Assembly (NCBI GenBank): GCA_035578175.1 | Contig: JAQMRL010000007.1 | Span: 47,740,727-47,804,726 of the forward strand | Length of the DNA: 64,000 nt | Direction of reading: 5' to 3' | Source: Catonia carolina | Lineage: Eukaryota > Arthropoda > Insecta > Hemiptera > Achilidae | Part shown: positions 1-9,901 of the stretch, in pieces | How positions within the stretch are numbered: the stretch's first letter is position 1 | How the letters are laid out: each line of letters begins with the position of its first letter | Translations under genes and position numbers: made by a program | The notes under the pieces: model-generated | Databases searched by the model: none | Told to the model about the DNA's origin: nothing | What the model saw: only the letters and a program-made list of their open reading frames with translations

Positions 1-43
1 CTCATTTACATTTTTTATATTTTTACCTCTATAAATTGTTCCT

Positions 44-437
44 TTTGCCCATAAAAGGCAGGTGGAGTGTTAAGTATTTTGCACTCGATCTGTTAGTTCC
101 AGGGCTACAAAAAATAGTTCTGTTTCTTATCACAAGATCAGCCAATTTTGTGACTAAAAAATTTAAGTACAGAAGAAGTAGAGGTGTAAAAGACACTAGT
201 CAGAGTTACCTCCTCTGAAAGTATAAATTTCATTATACAACCAGACCCTGTGGTAAATGAAGTGAAAGTGTAATTTGCAGGGTGGAAAGTATATGCTTTT
301 CAGAGGGCCTGGCATACTGATAAGCATACTTTTCCACCCAGTGAGGAAGGCAATTGTAAACCATCTCAGTCCTCGTTTTACTTAGCTACGCCACTAGAGG
401 CTCAAACCAACCTTTCGGCTGATGACCTAAACAACAA
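44..437 (+). repeat. Family A SINE-like retroelement, copy 1, full length with TSD
   Basis: Seen: the unit begins near ttttgcccata and ends at gatgacctaaacaacaa. It is flanked by a perfect 11 bp direct repeat, aaattgttcct, at 33-43 and 438-448. Near the 3' end there is a short stem-loop (agcctttcggct-type, mutated here to aacctttcggct) followed by a short AAC tail. The same ~395 bp sequence recurs nine more times in the window on both strands. TSD of variable length plus a simple-repeat tail is the signature of target-primed reverse transcription, so a LINE-dependent mobiliser is inferred. I see no convincing tRNA head; a poor A/B-box fit lies near the 5' end. Confidence 0.8.
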
Positions 438-547
438 AAATTGTTCCTGGCATCTTTCAATCAGCTGTTTTTAGATACAATAAATATATTTTTAGAATAA
501 ATAATAATAATAATAACAATTGTTTACAACAAACGCGCGCGCGCGTA

Positions 548-700
548 CACAACACACACTCTTACAAGCACACGCACAGAAACACATACACTCAAACCAA
601 TCATTAAAAATATTTTTTTTGTGTTCGAGGGCCTGTAAACCTGTATTTTCGGTGAAAACTATATTTTGAAAAATCGACTTGAAAACAATATGAGAAAGTA
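548..700 (-). repeat. Family B fragment (5' end region)
   Basis: On the minus strand this matches the 5' part of the Helentron-like family B: the segment read as tcgattttt..ttttcacc..ggcccc, with the CA-rich tract (here degenerate, with a GC-alternating stretch at 534-545) on its inner side. The terminal sequence is reduced to gagaaagta at ~690-699. Only about 150 bp remain. Confidence 0.6.
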
Positions 701-1242
701 CAAAATCACATATCAGAGTGCGTCACCATATTTTCCCCGTCAAAAATATTGAATTTCGTAGTCTAATGATCACATGATAAAAACAGTTACCAAAATTTAC
801 ATTTGCATCCTATGAGTGGGAAAAAGTTCAGTTTTTAATAATCTGTATTTTGTTGTCATATATGTGATTTACTTTAGCTAAGTAGTCAAATAAATTATCG
901 TAGCAATTAAAACATTACACTTCATACAATACAGGAACTGGCATACAAATTATTTTTAAACGAATCAATTTGCATTTTATTCAGGCCATCAGATGGTAAT
1001 ACAAAACTCAACTTCCTATTTCCTTTTTTAATGAATTCATTACGTTCATTACTTAAAAATCCGCTAAGGAAACTTTCCGGTTACGTAATGTTTGTTGCTA
1101 ATTGTATAAGATACCAAATATTTTTGACAATGAATATTCAATCTTCGTCTATTTTTAATAGAACATAACCAAGCATACAATGTCTATATTAATTTATCTT
1201 GGTATATCATAGATATTTTTGAATACTTTCGGTTTATATATT
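701..1242. other. AT-rich spacer, nothing recognised
   Basis: No open frame, RNA gene or repeat shared with the rest of the window was recognised. Confidence 0.5.
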
Positions 1243-1244
1243 TA

Positions 1245-2284
1245 CAGTAAAATCTATCTATTGCGGAACTCTATATAGCGGAAATCTCTCTTTAGCGGCA
1301 TTATTTGCCGACCCCGACCCTTTCGTATACTACGATAATGTATTTAACTCTCGTTATAGCGGGACAAAAATCTCTCTATAGCGGTAAAACAATATCTTCA
1401 GGATATGGATTTAGACGCCTATGTAGGGGCAGACAATGACTTAGCCTCTTCAGCAGATGTTGGCGATGATGCAATAATCGAAAATGTTTTAGCCCAAAAC
1501 AACGAGCAAGAAAGTGAAGATGACGATGAAATGGAAACAGAAATGTTGTCCCTTCAAGTAAACAGGCACTAGACGCTATTCTTGTTGTTTCCACGTACTG
1601 TCATTGCCAATATGTAAATGAAAATTTACCAGTTTTACACATTGAAAATGAGATTGAAGACATGTTTTATGAATTGAAAAAAAAAAATTTACAACTTATA
1701 TTACGAAATGAAATGTACTTCACAGTCATTGTTTCCTTAATAACGAAAAAATATATACTGTAGGCCTACTGTGTATTTTTTTGTGTTTGTGTAGCCTATA
1801 TTTAAGGAGATTTTAATTGAATATTTGTATCCTATGTTTATTACTGTTCAGTGAAAAACGGTTTCAGTGCTAATTAATTTTAGGCTATCTATTACGGTAT
1901 GTACTGTATGAATGATTGTTAAAAAAAGTTCAATACGAAAAGTGAAATTCTACTGTTAAACATTAGTAACACAACATCTAATAAAACCAGTTTGTATCCA
2001 AATTTCTTGTTAAGTTAATAATTTACACTTTATGTAATTAATTTAAATATCTCACTGTATTGAAGTAATCTACTGTATATAACATTCGTCATAAAATTAT
2101 CTATTCAGTAGTTTTTCAAAAACTTATTCCATGCACCATTTACATACGTATATAAGTTATTTTGTACAGAAAAATTTCCAACTTCCATCTCATCGTTAAT
2201 TACTCGCGCTCTCTATAACGGAACTCTCTTTATAGCGGCGGTACCTCATGGTCCCTTCAATTCCGCTATAGAGAGATTTTACTG
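1245..2284 (+). mobile_element. pogo/Tigger-like DNA transposon, internally deleted
   Basis: Both ends carry the same terminal inverted repeat: cagtaaaatctatctat on the left and its complement on the right (atagagagattttactg). TA dinucleotides flank it at 1243-1244 and 2285-2286. Subterminal motifs of the type tctctctatagcgg recur inside both ends (for example at 1285-1310, 1370-1386 and 2209-2250). Inside is a decayed C-terminal piece of a DDE_1 (pogo/Tigger) transposase. About 1.0 kb against a usual 2-3 kb for autonomous members, so most of the coding region, including the DNA-binding domain, is gone. TIR plus TA target agrees with the Tc1/mariner-pogo superfamily. Confidence 0.8.
1405..1690 (+). 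pseudogene. pogo/Tigger transposase C-terminal fragment, frameshifted
   Basis: From ATG at 1405 the frame reads a Met-Asp-Leu-Asp start and an acidic linker (runs such as ESEDDDEMETE around residues 35-46), then meets a stop at 1570. The same protein continues in another frame with ALDAILVVSTYC and an amphipathic helix (NEIEDMFYELKK) up to about 1690. An acidic linker followed by the helical ALxxLxxxxxYC segment is how DDE_1 (jerky/Tigger/pogo) proteins end. No catalytic residues remain. The single frameshift and loss of the N-terminal two thirds make it non-functional. Confidence 0.6.
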
Positions 2285-2897
2285 TATATAATATACCGAG
2301 TGCCCCAAAAGTCTGAACACGGCGAAATATTTCGCGAACTAGTGATGTTATTCTTCAAAACACAATATAATCTTATGAATGTGAATAAAAACTACTGAAA
2401 ATTATGTCCGTACATTTTTTCCGCCATCTTGAATGCAACTTCTTTTTAAATACGAAGGTGGTCATGTGCCACATCATTTCCATGTAGAAATTTGCAAACA
2501 ATTCACTGGTGTAAACCATTTTCAAATATCTCTTACCGTTTTGAAATTACAGTCCGTCAAACTCGGGAACGCAGTGAAAATGGCCTATTTTGGATGTTAG
2601 TATTATCTTCCTTAACCGTCACTAAGAGTTAATTCACTGATCAATTTGATATAATTTGAGTTTACTTTTAACAAATCAATGCAACTCTTTATTAACCCTT
2701 TCTTATTAATGCTTGTGCAATGCAAAATTTAAATAAGGTAAAAAACTCAACAAGCCATTTCTTTTTGTTGACTATGTTACAGCTGACTTTAATTAATTTT
2801 TGATGAATTATTTTTTTGGTTTGTATTTGAAGTTTTAATTACTAAGGGTTTGTCAGTACTGCTGTTCGTAAAGCTGTAGAAAAATTTGGCCATTAAC

Positions 2898-3300
2898 ATG
2901 GCTCTAAATGAAAAGGAAAGAATAACAATACTTATGATGCGGGGTTACGGTAATATGACCAGATTGGGCACTTTTTTAATAATGAATTTGCTAATCGTCC
3001 TCCAATTTCGAAAACCATAATTCAAAATACAATTAAACGTTTTGAAAAAACTGGGAGCGTTAAAGAGAGACCTCGCGCCGGACGGCCTTCTGCCCTGGAC
3101 GATAACCAGAAACTATTTAGTTTAAAAATTGACCAATTTAAAATTTTAAATTGACCAGAAACTATTTAGTTTCTGGTCAATTTTACTGTCATTTACAGAG
3201 GATCCTAAGAAATCTATTCGTGAAATAGTTAGTCACTTTCATTTAAAGAAAATTTCAAATAAAAACAGCTGTTTTTCAATGATTCATCAAAAAATACTTA
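2898..3300 (+). pseudogene. Tc1/mariner-type transposase N-terminus (DUF4817-like HTH), broken
   Basis: From ATG at 2898 the reading is MALNEKERITILMMRGYG, then a frameshift leads to FANRPPISKTIIQNTIKRF and KTGSVKERPRAGRPSA, up to about 3105. This is the helix-turn-helix and GRPS linker pattern of DUF4817-type mariner-like transposases. After an inserted palindrome (~3110-3185) the protein resumes with DPKKSIREIVSHF and a short tail to about 3300. No DDE catalytic core is present. Inference: a truncated, dead transposase of the element family whose ends form the outer arms. Confidence 0.65.
3152..3181. repeat. Perfect 14 bp-stem hairpin inside transposase relic
   Basis: The stem ttgaccagaaacta pairs perfectly with its complement across a 2 nt centre. 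A direct partial copy of the same motif (ccagaaactatttagttt) lies just upstream at ~3106-3123, so this is a small inverted duplication interrupting the transposase frame. Confidence 0.8.
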
Positions 3301-3445
3301 AAGTCAGCTGTAACATAGTCAACAATAAGAAATGGCTTGTTGAGTTTTTTACCTTATTTAAATTTTGCATTGCACAAGCATTAAAAAGAAAGGGTTAATA
3401 AAGAGTTGCATTGATTTGTTAAAAGTAAACTCAAATTAAGTCAAA

Positions 3446-3668
3446 TACTAAATTCAAAGGTGTAACAAAAGGTTAAGGATATCTGGAGTAGGTAAGAGTT
3501 TGAAAATATGGCACAAACATCACAAAAACGTATAAATTAAAAATCTATTTATAAACAGTTTATATATAGATTTTTAATTTATACGTTTTTGTGATGTTTG
3601 TGCCATATTTTCAAACTCTTACCTACTCCAGATATCCTTAACCTTTTGTTACACCTTTGAATTTAGTA
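3446..3668. repeat. Near-perfect hairpin, 110 bp arms, 3 nt loop
   Basis: Arms 3446-3555 and 3559-3668 are reverse complements with, by eye, a single mismatch close to the loop (loop cag). The arms differ from the surrounding inverted repeats. Such identity means a very recent event, active sequence correction, or an assembly artefact. No protein frame is evident in the arms. Confidence 0.9.
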
Positions 3669-3859
3669 CAACGCAGTTTCTGCAAAACTCTTACCGGTCA
3701 CTTTACAATTTCATTGTAATTTTGAGAGGATATCATAACGTTTTGTTGAATATATTATTTAAATATTTTGTAAGAAAATATTAAACATTATTTAAATATT
3801 TTGTAAGAAAATATTAAACATTTTTTATCTAATTATATTGTAAAATTAATTTCACAGGT

Positions 3860-3867
3860 AAAAAAAA
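3860..3867 (-). terminator. Pol III oligo-T terminator of the tRNA-Leu-like gene
   Basis: Eight consecutive T on the minus strand, starting 3 nt after the discriminator position, as expected for RNA polymerase III termination. Confidence 0.65.
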
Positions 3868-3870
3868 TTC

Positions 3871-3964
3871 CGCCAGAAGTGGGATTCGAACCCACGCCCT
3901 CAGATGACGCCTAACAAAGGTATACCCTTGGGTATGGCGCCTTAGACCGCTCGGCCATCCTATC
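3871..3964 (-). tRNA. tRNA-Leu-like gene, probably degenerate
   Basis: On the minus strand the A-box region (GGCCGAGCGGTCTAAGGC), a Leu-type D-arm and a perfect B-box with T-arm (GTGGGTTCGAATCCCAC) are present, and a long variable region fits a type II tRNA. An oligo-T terminator follows within a few bases. Oddities: the acceptor stem pairs imperfectly (GATAGGA against TTCTGGC), and the anticodon region is an even palindrome (ATACCCAAGGGTAT) that does not give a normal 5 bp stem with 7 nt loop. The length of ~94 nt is about ten more than usual for tRNA-Leu. A CAA anticodon with a short intron is possible but I cannot fold it cleanly. It lies inside a transposon. Confidence 0.6.
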
Positions 3965-4721
3965 ATGGGCGACGCAATGCTAAAATAATTCTATTTAAAC
4001 GACTCACACGTAAACATCGTACTGTAAACACATGTAACATGTATACGGTGCTGCCACCTAACGTCAATCGGAGGAGGAGGACATTTTCCGAGATCCGAGA
4101 TAAAAAAAAATGTACTGAATCGGGTCCCGCGGTATTAAAATTATTGAAAATAAATGTTTGCAGTTTGTTTTTAATACTGAAATGAAGACTAAATGTCGTT
4201 TAAAGTGAAACAATGTTATACTAAAGCATTGGAAACATGTTTTGATCAATAATTAAAAGAATATAGATAAATGTGAAATTCGATCAAAGTTGTTAGCGCT
4301 AAATAAGCAGTTCGCTTGCGCCGGCTGCGAAAACTCTTACCGGGCGCATTTCAAGCGAAATGCTTAATTGATCAGTGAATTTACTCTTAGTGACGGTTAA
4401 GGAAGATAATACTAACATCCAAGACAGGCCATTTTCACTGTGTTCCCGAGTTTGACGGACTGTAACGTCAAAACGGTAAGAGATATTTAAAAATGGTTTT
4501 CACCAGTGAATTTTTCGCAAATTTCTACATGGAAATGATGTGCCACATGACCACCTTCGTAATTAAAAAAAAAAAGTTGCATTCAAGATGGCGGAAAAAA
4601 TGTACGAACATAATTTTCAGTAGTTTTTATTCACATTCATAAGATTATATTGTGTTTTGAAGAATAACATCACTAGCTCACGAAATATTTCGCCGTGCTC
4701 GGACTTTTAGGACACCCGGTA

Positions 4722-5060
4722 TAAATTTTTTAATATAATTCAGGAATTGTTCACCACAAATAATATCTTCCCTCCAGTAGTTTAGAGAGTAATAGCTGAA
4801 GAAGGACTAACTGAAAAATTTGTTGAGAACTTATGGAGAAATATTCAAATATTTAGCTTAAGTAATTAGTTTTAGGATTACCTAATTTAAATTTCATCAA
4901 GTTTTCTGTAGGACTTGCATTTCGTGCAAAGTAACGTTTTCATATTGTTTTAGGTACAATAATGACTGCATCGAGTTTTTTTTGTAAGCGAAGTGTTCTT
5001 CGCTTCGATTTCAGGAAATCAGGAAATTAACTTGTCTAATCATGGTTCCTATGTCCTTAG
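4722..5060. other. AT-rich spacer
   Basis: No gene or repeat recognised. Confidence 0.5.
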
Positions 5061-5061
5061 G

Positions 5062-5112
5062 CTGTGGTTACCAACTGGAGACCGTGGTTTGTGTCCGGAC
5101 CGCGAGTTCTAG
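5062..5112 (+). mobile_element. hAT-like terminal sequence, partner end not found
   Basis: ctgtggttaccaactggag followed by ggaccgcgag-type sequence resembles the ends of hAT transposons (CAGTGGTTCCCAACTGG... with GGTCCGCGG motifs). The matching right end was not found downstream, so this is at best a truncated copy. Confidence 0.35.
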
Positions 5113-5734
5113 AGAATATGTTTTTTGTATGCAGATCCCATTTTTGTGTACGATATGATTGTTTTTACTTTTAGGCTGTGTGCATCCTGAGAGTAACTGG
5201 CGATGTTAACATGACATATATTTAAGTTTCTCTGAAGTGATTTGGTGCTCGCTGAACAAGATTTACGGCCGTGAACAGGCTTTAAGCAACTCGTGATAGC
5301 GCGGTGCTACAAAATACAAAAAATACAACATTTTTACACGGCCTAAAGTAGTTTAAACTTAAGTTATATTTTATTGCTCAAACCTTTTCTTAATCAAAAA
5401 TAGTATTCAGATTGCCATATATAAATTTTTAAAGTCGTCAAGTTTAAGTAAAAATTTGGCTGGACCGTGGCTGTCTTATCAAATTTTTAAACGAATCTTG
5501 ATCAAATTTAGCTGATGACTATTATTCTAGGGTAACTAAATTTAGTGAATTTTGTTCAATATTTGGTCAAGAACCAAAAGTCCTTTTTGTAACATATTTA
5601 AAGGACTGTTCATGTCCTTCGTGATATTCAAATATGATATTCCAAACTTATTTACAATTTCAGGAAATTGGATTGTTTAGTTCGGAGGCCAGGTAAAAGG
5701 AATGTCTTTCTTCTTGAACTTCTTCAGGTGCCCT

Positions 5735-6308
5735 AACCTCTGTAAATTACTAATTAACGCTAAACTAAACGTTGTAGAAAACTGCTTGAAATAAAAGTAC
5801 TAGTAAGGTTTTTAATTGCCTACAACTTTACTTGTAAACACTTTTGTTCTAAATTTCATATTATGGTCGCAATCTTAGGAAAATCATTTTTTACTACGAG
5901 AGCACAACCACCAAGAATTTTACTAGACACGCCGCTTATTCTATCTTATAGAGCAAAAAAATATTTATTAAATAAGTACGATTATTGAAAAATTCGTAGG
6001 AGCCGTTAGAAAAAATCGCAAAAAGTGCGAAATCACACAATTAAACAACTACTTCTGGTTGACCGATTTTTAAGGAAATGTTTGTGCCTACTAGTAATAA
6101 CCAGCTAACTTTAGTTTCAAGTTTTTACTTTGTACAATATTTCGTTCTTGAGATATTATTTTCTTCACACACAGAGCCATCGAAAAAATATTTTTTAGGG
6201 CTCAGAGGGCTTGAAACGTGTATTTCCGGTGAAAACTGTAATTCAAAAAATCGACATGAAAACAATACTTTCCTTCCCCATATATTTATATAGGGAAAGA
6301 GAAAGTAA
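5735..6308 (-). repeat. Family B copy, 3'-truncated
   Basis: Minus-strand copy of the Helentron-like family. Its 5' end (complement of gagaaagtaaaaag) is at about 6293-6308, the CA tract is short (6168-6175), and the body runs to about 5735, missing the 3' hairpin. It stands head-to-head with the next copy. Confidence 0.8.
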
Positions 6309-6624
6309 AAAGTTAACTCGATTTATTTTATTGGTAGCAGTACTTCCTTTACTATTACTCTACTAATAATGGTGGAGAGACAATGTTTGCGCTGAGCAAT
6401 TTCTTAGTTGTTAAATACATTTTAAAACAATATCTTTAGAATTTTATATTTCCCGTTTTGTGTAAGAGAATCAAGCATTTATTTCAAGTAACTTAAAATA
6501 TTCTCGAAAGCTGTTTTGCAGAAAAAATTGTAACGTTTCTTTCAATTTATCTGCTTATCAGCTTTCTTTCGTCCATTATCTGTTTTGGCTTCACATATTA
6601 CGTAAAATGACTTGATCTATTTTT

Positions 6625-7606
6625 TAGTTTCTCTTGCTCTGTATAAATATCCAGGGAAGGAAAGTATTGTTTTCATGTCGATTTTTTGAAATCGAATCTT
6701 CACCGGAGATACATGTTTTCAGGCCCTCAGACCCAAAAAATTTGTTTATCGGGATTGATATGCCTGGGTTTGTGTGTGAATAAAATATCTCATAAACAAA
6801 ATAGCGTACGAAGTTGAAACTTGAAATTTAAGTTAGGTACTACAAGGGCACCCGACACGTTTGATAACATTTTTATCAAAAAAGTTTCAACTGGAAGTAG
6901 TAGCTTATTTGTGGAAATTTTCACATATAGTGACTTTCTCAAAAACGGTTCTTATGATTTTTTAAAAATCGACTGATTTATTAATTTTTTAATTTTCTAC
7001 AAGATAGTGTTAGCGCCATAATATCTGTTGAAATTATTGAGGAGGCTGTGCTCTTGTATATTTTTTTTTAAGATTGTGGCCTTAATATGCATTTTAGGGA
7101 AAAGTGTATAATAATACTTAAAATTGAAGTATATATATTTATATTATAACAATATAAATAATAATATAATAATACATATAATTTTTTTTTTAACATTTTT
7201 CTACAACGCTTAGTTTATTATGTATTTATTATTCTACAACGCGCCAATTTGTAATTTTCTGTATTTGGTCATAAAAATCGGTAAAACTAAAACAAATTAG
7301 GATTACGGTCTTAGTATGCATTTTACAAAAAAAAATAAACAAAAAATGCATGTAACCAACTTTATAGACGATAAAATTCTACAAATTTTATTTCAGATAT
7401 TTTTTCTACAAAGCCGAGTTTTGCGTCAATTGTGATTTTTTGTTTTTTTTTAAGTTGTAGAGAGGTTAATTTTAATTTTGCGTCATTCAGTCAATATTAA
7501 AATTAGGTTATGTTTTAAGTTTTACAATGTTACTAATGTTTAAACATATATTATTATATTTTCCTTTATTTATATTGCCAAAAGAAAGTCGTGTGAGTGT
7601 TTTTTA
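6625..7606 (+). repeat. Family B copy, near full length
   Basis: Starts tttctcttgctctg after a T-run and carries a short GT tract (gtttgtgtgtgaa, ~6768-6780). It continues through the AT-rich body with lines such as gcattttaggg and ends with aagaaagtcgtgtgagtgtt at ~7585-7604. The 3' hairpin has lost its right arm. Noncoding throughout. Confidence 0.8.
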
Positions 7607-8795
7607 ATACTTTTTCCGATTCAATAAGTTTCTCGTTTATTCCAACATTTTCAGGGTCTTTTCTAACTTCTTCAAATCGCTTATAAAATAGCTTAAATCA
7701 TCTCTACTCTTCTAAAAGAAGTACATAGTAGATATGATTATGTAGACAAACTGTATAACCTAAAATATATTTTTATCATTAATTATATGCTCTAATAAAA
7801 TTGCTGATTAAATTATTAAGTTCTTACATTAACCAAACAAAAAAATATCTGTTACAAGATCATTGCAATACGTATTTTTTTGATCTTGTTTTATGAATAA
7901 TAGTGACAAGATCGAACGTCACGCTTGATCACGTCGGTTACGTTATGTGGTTTTGTGGCCAACTAAGTGTAACATAAATAAATATTTAAAATTTGTATAT
8001 ATGTGTCTTATATAGACATTTAGTATATACAAATAAATTATTTATTTGTTGCTGAGGATAAAAAAAATTTTATGCACAAATAATAGAAAATCACTAAAAT
8101 TAGTAAAAAAAAAATCTAAAATTCATAAAACAACATTATAAATTTGAGCGATAATTGGAATTTAAAAAAATATTATTGACGCAACCGTAAATTTTCTTTT
8201 AATCTGAATAAAATTTGTCAGGTGGTGTAACAAATTTTTTCAAGTAAATTTTTGTTTGAAAATTACATGTTTTTGTCCTGCAACGTAATTGGACACAGTT
8301 TTTACACGAATTAAAATTATATAAAGTAATATTATATTGTTTTAGAATAGACGTTTACAAATGTTAAAAGACAAATACAAGTCCTTTATCATTATTAGAT
8401 CTTATTCCTTGTACAATATCAAAATAAAACTGAGAATTTTCAAGATACATAAAGACTATGTTAGTTCCCTTTATGAATATATTCTCAAATAAACAAAAAC
8501 ATATTCAGGAAAATAAAACAGAATTATATAAAGAAAATAATCGTATTATAATTTCATTTATGTTTCTCAGGAAGTGACACTCTTCTCAGGTTCCTTAAGA
8601 ATTTGTGTTTTTGCTAAATATGGTTTATTCAGCTTCTAACTAAAGCGTATACAATAAATGTAAAATAATTGTACAAAAAAACTTTATTTCAACCTCCGAT
8701 AGGCCATAAATAAAAGGCAAGTGAAAATATAAGAAATATTTTAACACTAACAGTGACACTAGTGTAATACTAGTTTTGTAACAGTAAACGTTACA
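7607..8795. other. AT-rich region, nothing recognised
   Basis: Scanned on both strands for coding exons that could continue the candidate gene starting at 8957 on the minus strand; none stood out. Confidence 0.4.
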
Positions 8796-8957
8796 CTAAA
8801 AGTTCAATGAAAGTAGTTTAGTAGTTATACTATTTTTCAAAGATGATGAGCTCTGAACATCCGCAATGCCCCTACCCATATCATAGCCAGCCAATGACTT
8901 ACCAGCAACGTTGCCAATAGTTGCTCTCGTAGCTCCGTTATATATTTCGTCAGCCAT
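8796..8957 (-). CDS. Candidate first coding exon or small ORF (53 codons), unrecognised
   Basis: On the minus strand an ATG at 8957 opens MADEIYNGATRATIGNVAGK..., rich in G, A and charged residues and unlike the K/N/I/F-rich noise frames around it. A canonical splice donor CTG|GTAAGT falls after 55 nt (exon 8903-8957). Without splicing the frame stays open to a stop at 8796 (53 aa). The local GC content is visibly higher than in the flanks. About 150-190 bp upstream lie a consensus NRF-1 site and a CCAAT box. A run of 14 A just before the ATG is odd for a 5' leader. I do not recognise the protein. It may be the 5' end of a real gene whose further exons I cannot see, or a retrocopy fragment. 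Confidence 0.35.
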   Translation of the reverse strand: MADEIYNGATRATIGNVAGKSLAGYDMGRGIADVQSSSSLKNSITTKLLSLNF

Positions 8958-9107
8958 TTTTTTTTTTTTTTGGTCTTACAATAACAATTATAACCTATGA
9001 TTATGCAACCATCTGATTATATTATAAGATATTGCATGTTAACGCCATCTATAATCGATGTGTTCAGTACGAGATGCAAGACACAAATGCACTACTGCGG
9101 CTATTAT

Positions 9108-9145
9108 ACGCATGCGCGCCTAATGTTTGTCTACTGCGCCATTGG
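9108..9145 (-). promoter_or_regulatory. NRF-1-like and CCAAT motifs upstream of the 8957 ATG
   Basis: acgcatgcgcgcc at 9108-9120 contains the palindromic GCATGCGC core of NRF-1 sites, and ccattgg at 9139-9145 is a CCAAT box on the minus strand. Both are in a GC-richer island (about 9020-9190). Together with an ATG in an AAAATGGCTGACG context this resembles a housekeeping promoter. This is inference from motifs only. Confidence 0.35.
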
Positions 9146-9323
9146 ATTGCACCAGCACTGTGAGGACGGATGCTGTTAAGGATCAGAACAAATCTAGAAG
9201 TCAGCATGCCTCTTTTTTGTTTTCAATGTCGTAATCTTCGTTAAGTTTCATAATAAACAGCTTTATTAATCGTGGTTCCCGGCTGCATGAGTTCCACAAG
9301 AAACACATCCAGGAGTCATTTAA

Positions 9324-9897
9324 GGGAAGATGGAAAGCAAACAATTTTTTTTCGATTTTTAAATTTTAGCGCCATTCCATAGTTCATGACTTTCTGAATT
9401 CATTGACATATGATAGGGCTTTTTGACATTCTGATTTGCTTTTATATTTAAAATTTAATTTAAAAAAATAGCTTGCATTTCAAATTTTTGCTACTTCTTT
9501 AGTACCTACGATTTAATGCTAATAGTAAAAGTTTTTGCAGTTTATCAAAGATTTTATATTTTTGTACAGAAACTTTTCAAAACTACCTAATTAATACACT
9601 TAAAATTTTTACACTCGGTTTATCTTGTCACTCTACAAAACCATGCATATTTTTAAGTCACTTCAGTTCACTACAAAAAATTTTAAAAATTAAAAATAAC
9701 CTCAAATTCTAGGTTCCAAATAGTAAGCAACAAAAACATTTTCTTGGTAAAAATAAATTATTTTTCGTTGTAAAACGCATGGTTTTGTAACACTGTACTA
9801 TAGAAACTGTGTTAAAATTTGAAGTAAAATGGTTCAGTATATTTTGAGAAAATTTTCCTAACGTTAACATGGTGCAAAATAGGGATTCCGTCTCTCC
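9324..9897. mobile_element. Family D TTAA-flanked foldback MITE, copy 1
   Basis: Flanked by TTAA at 9320-9323 and 9898-9901. The ends are gggaagatggaaag and its imperfect complement attccgtctctcc. Internal inverted pieces (acaaaaccatgc at ~9638 against gcatggttttgt at ~9778) make it partly foldback. No coding sequence. TTAA targets are used by piggyBac-type transposases, so a piggyBac-dependent MITE is inferred. Confidence 0.6.
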
Positions 9898-9901
9898 TTA
9901 A

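Larger units (their letters stand above)
2651..3446. repeat. Inner inverted repeat pair around transposase relic
   Basis: Sequence 2651-2805 is repeated in reverse complement at 3292-3446. Shared landmarks include agtcagctgtaacatagtca, aatggcttgttgagtttttt and gcattgcacaagcatt. The pair encloses the broken transposase. It could be the original TIR of an older element nested in the outer foldback, or a secondary inverted duplication. Confidence 0.75.
2296..4719. mobile_element. Long-TIR foldback element, nested palindrome
   Basis: The outer arms, 2296-~2650 and ~4368-4719, are inverted copies (about 350 bp). They start ccgagtgccccaaaagtc and end with the complement, ggacttttaggacacccgg, and are flanked by TA (2294-2295 and 4720-4721). 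Within lie a second inverted pair (2651-2805 against 3292-3446), a 30 bp perfect hairpin at 3152-3181, and a near-perfect hairpin at 3446-3668. The ACCGGGTGTCC-type ends and TA target fit IS630/Tc1-mariner relatives whose transposase carries a DUF4817-type helix-turn-helix, and a relic of such a protein lies between the inner arms. The element starts only 10 bp after the preceding pogo element. Confidence 0.75.
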
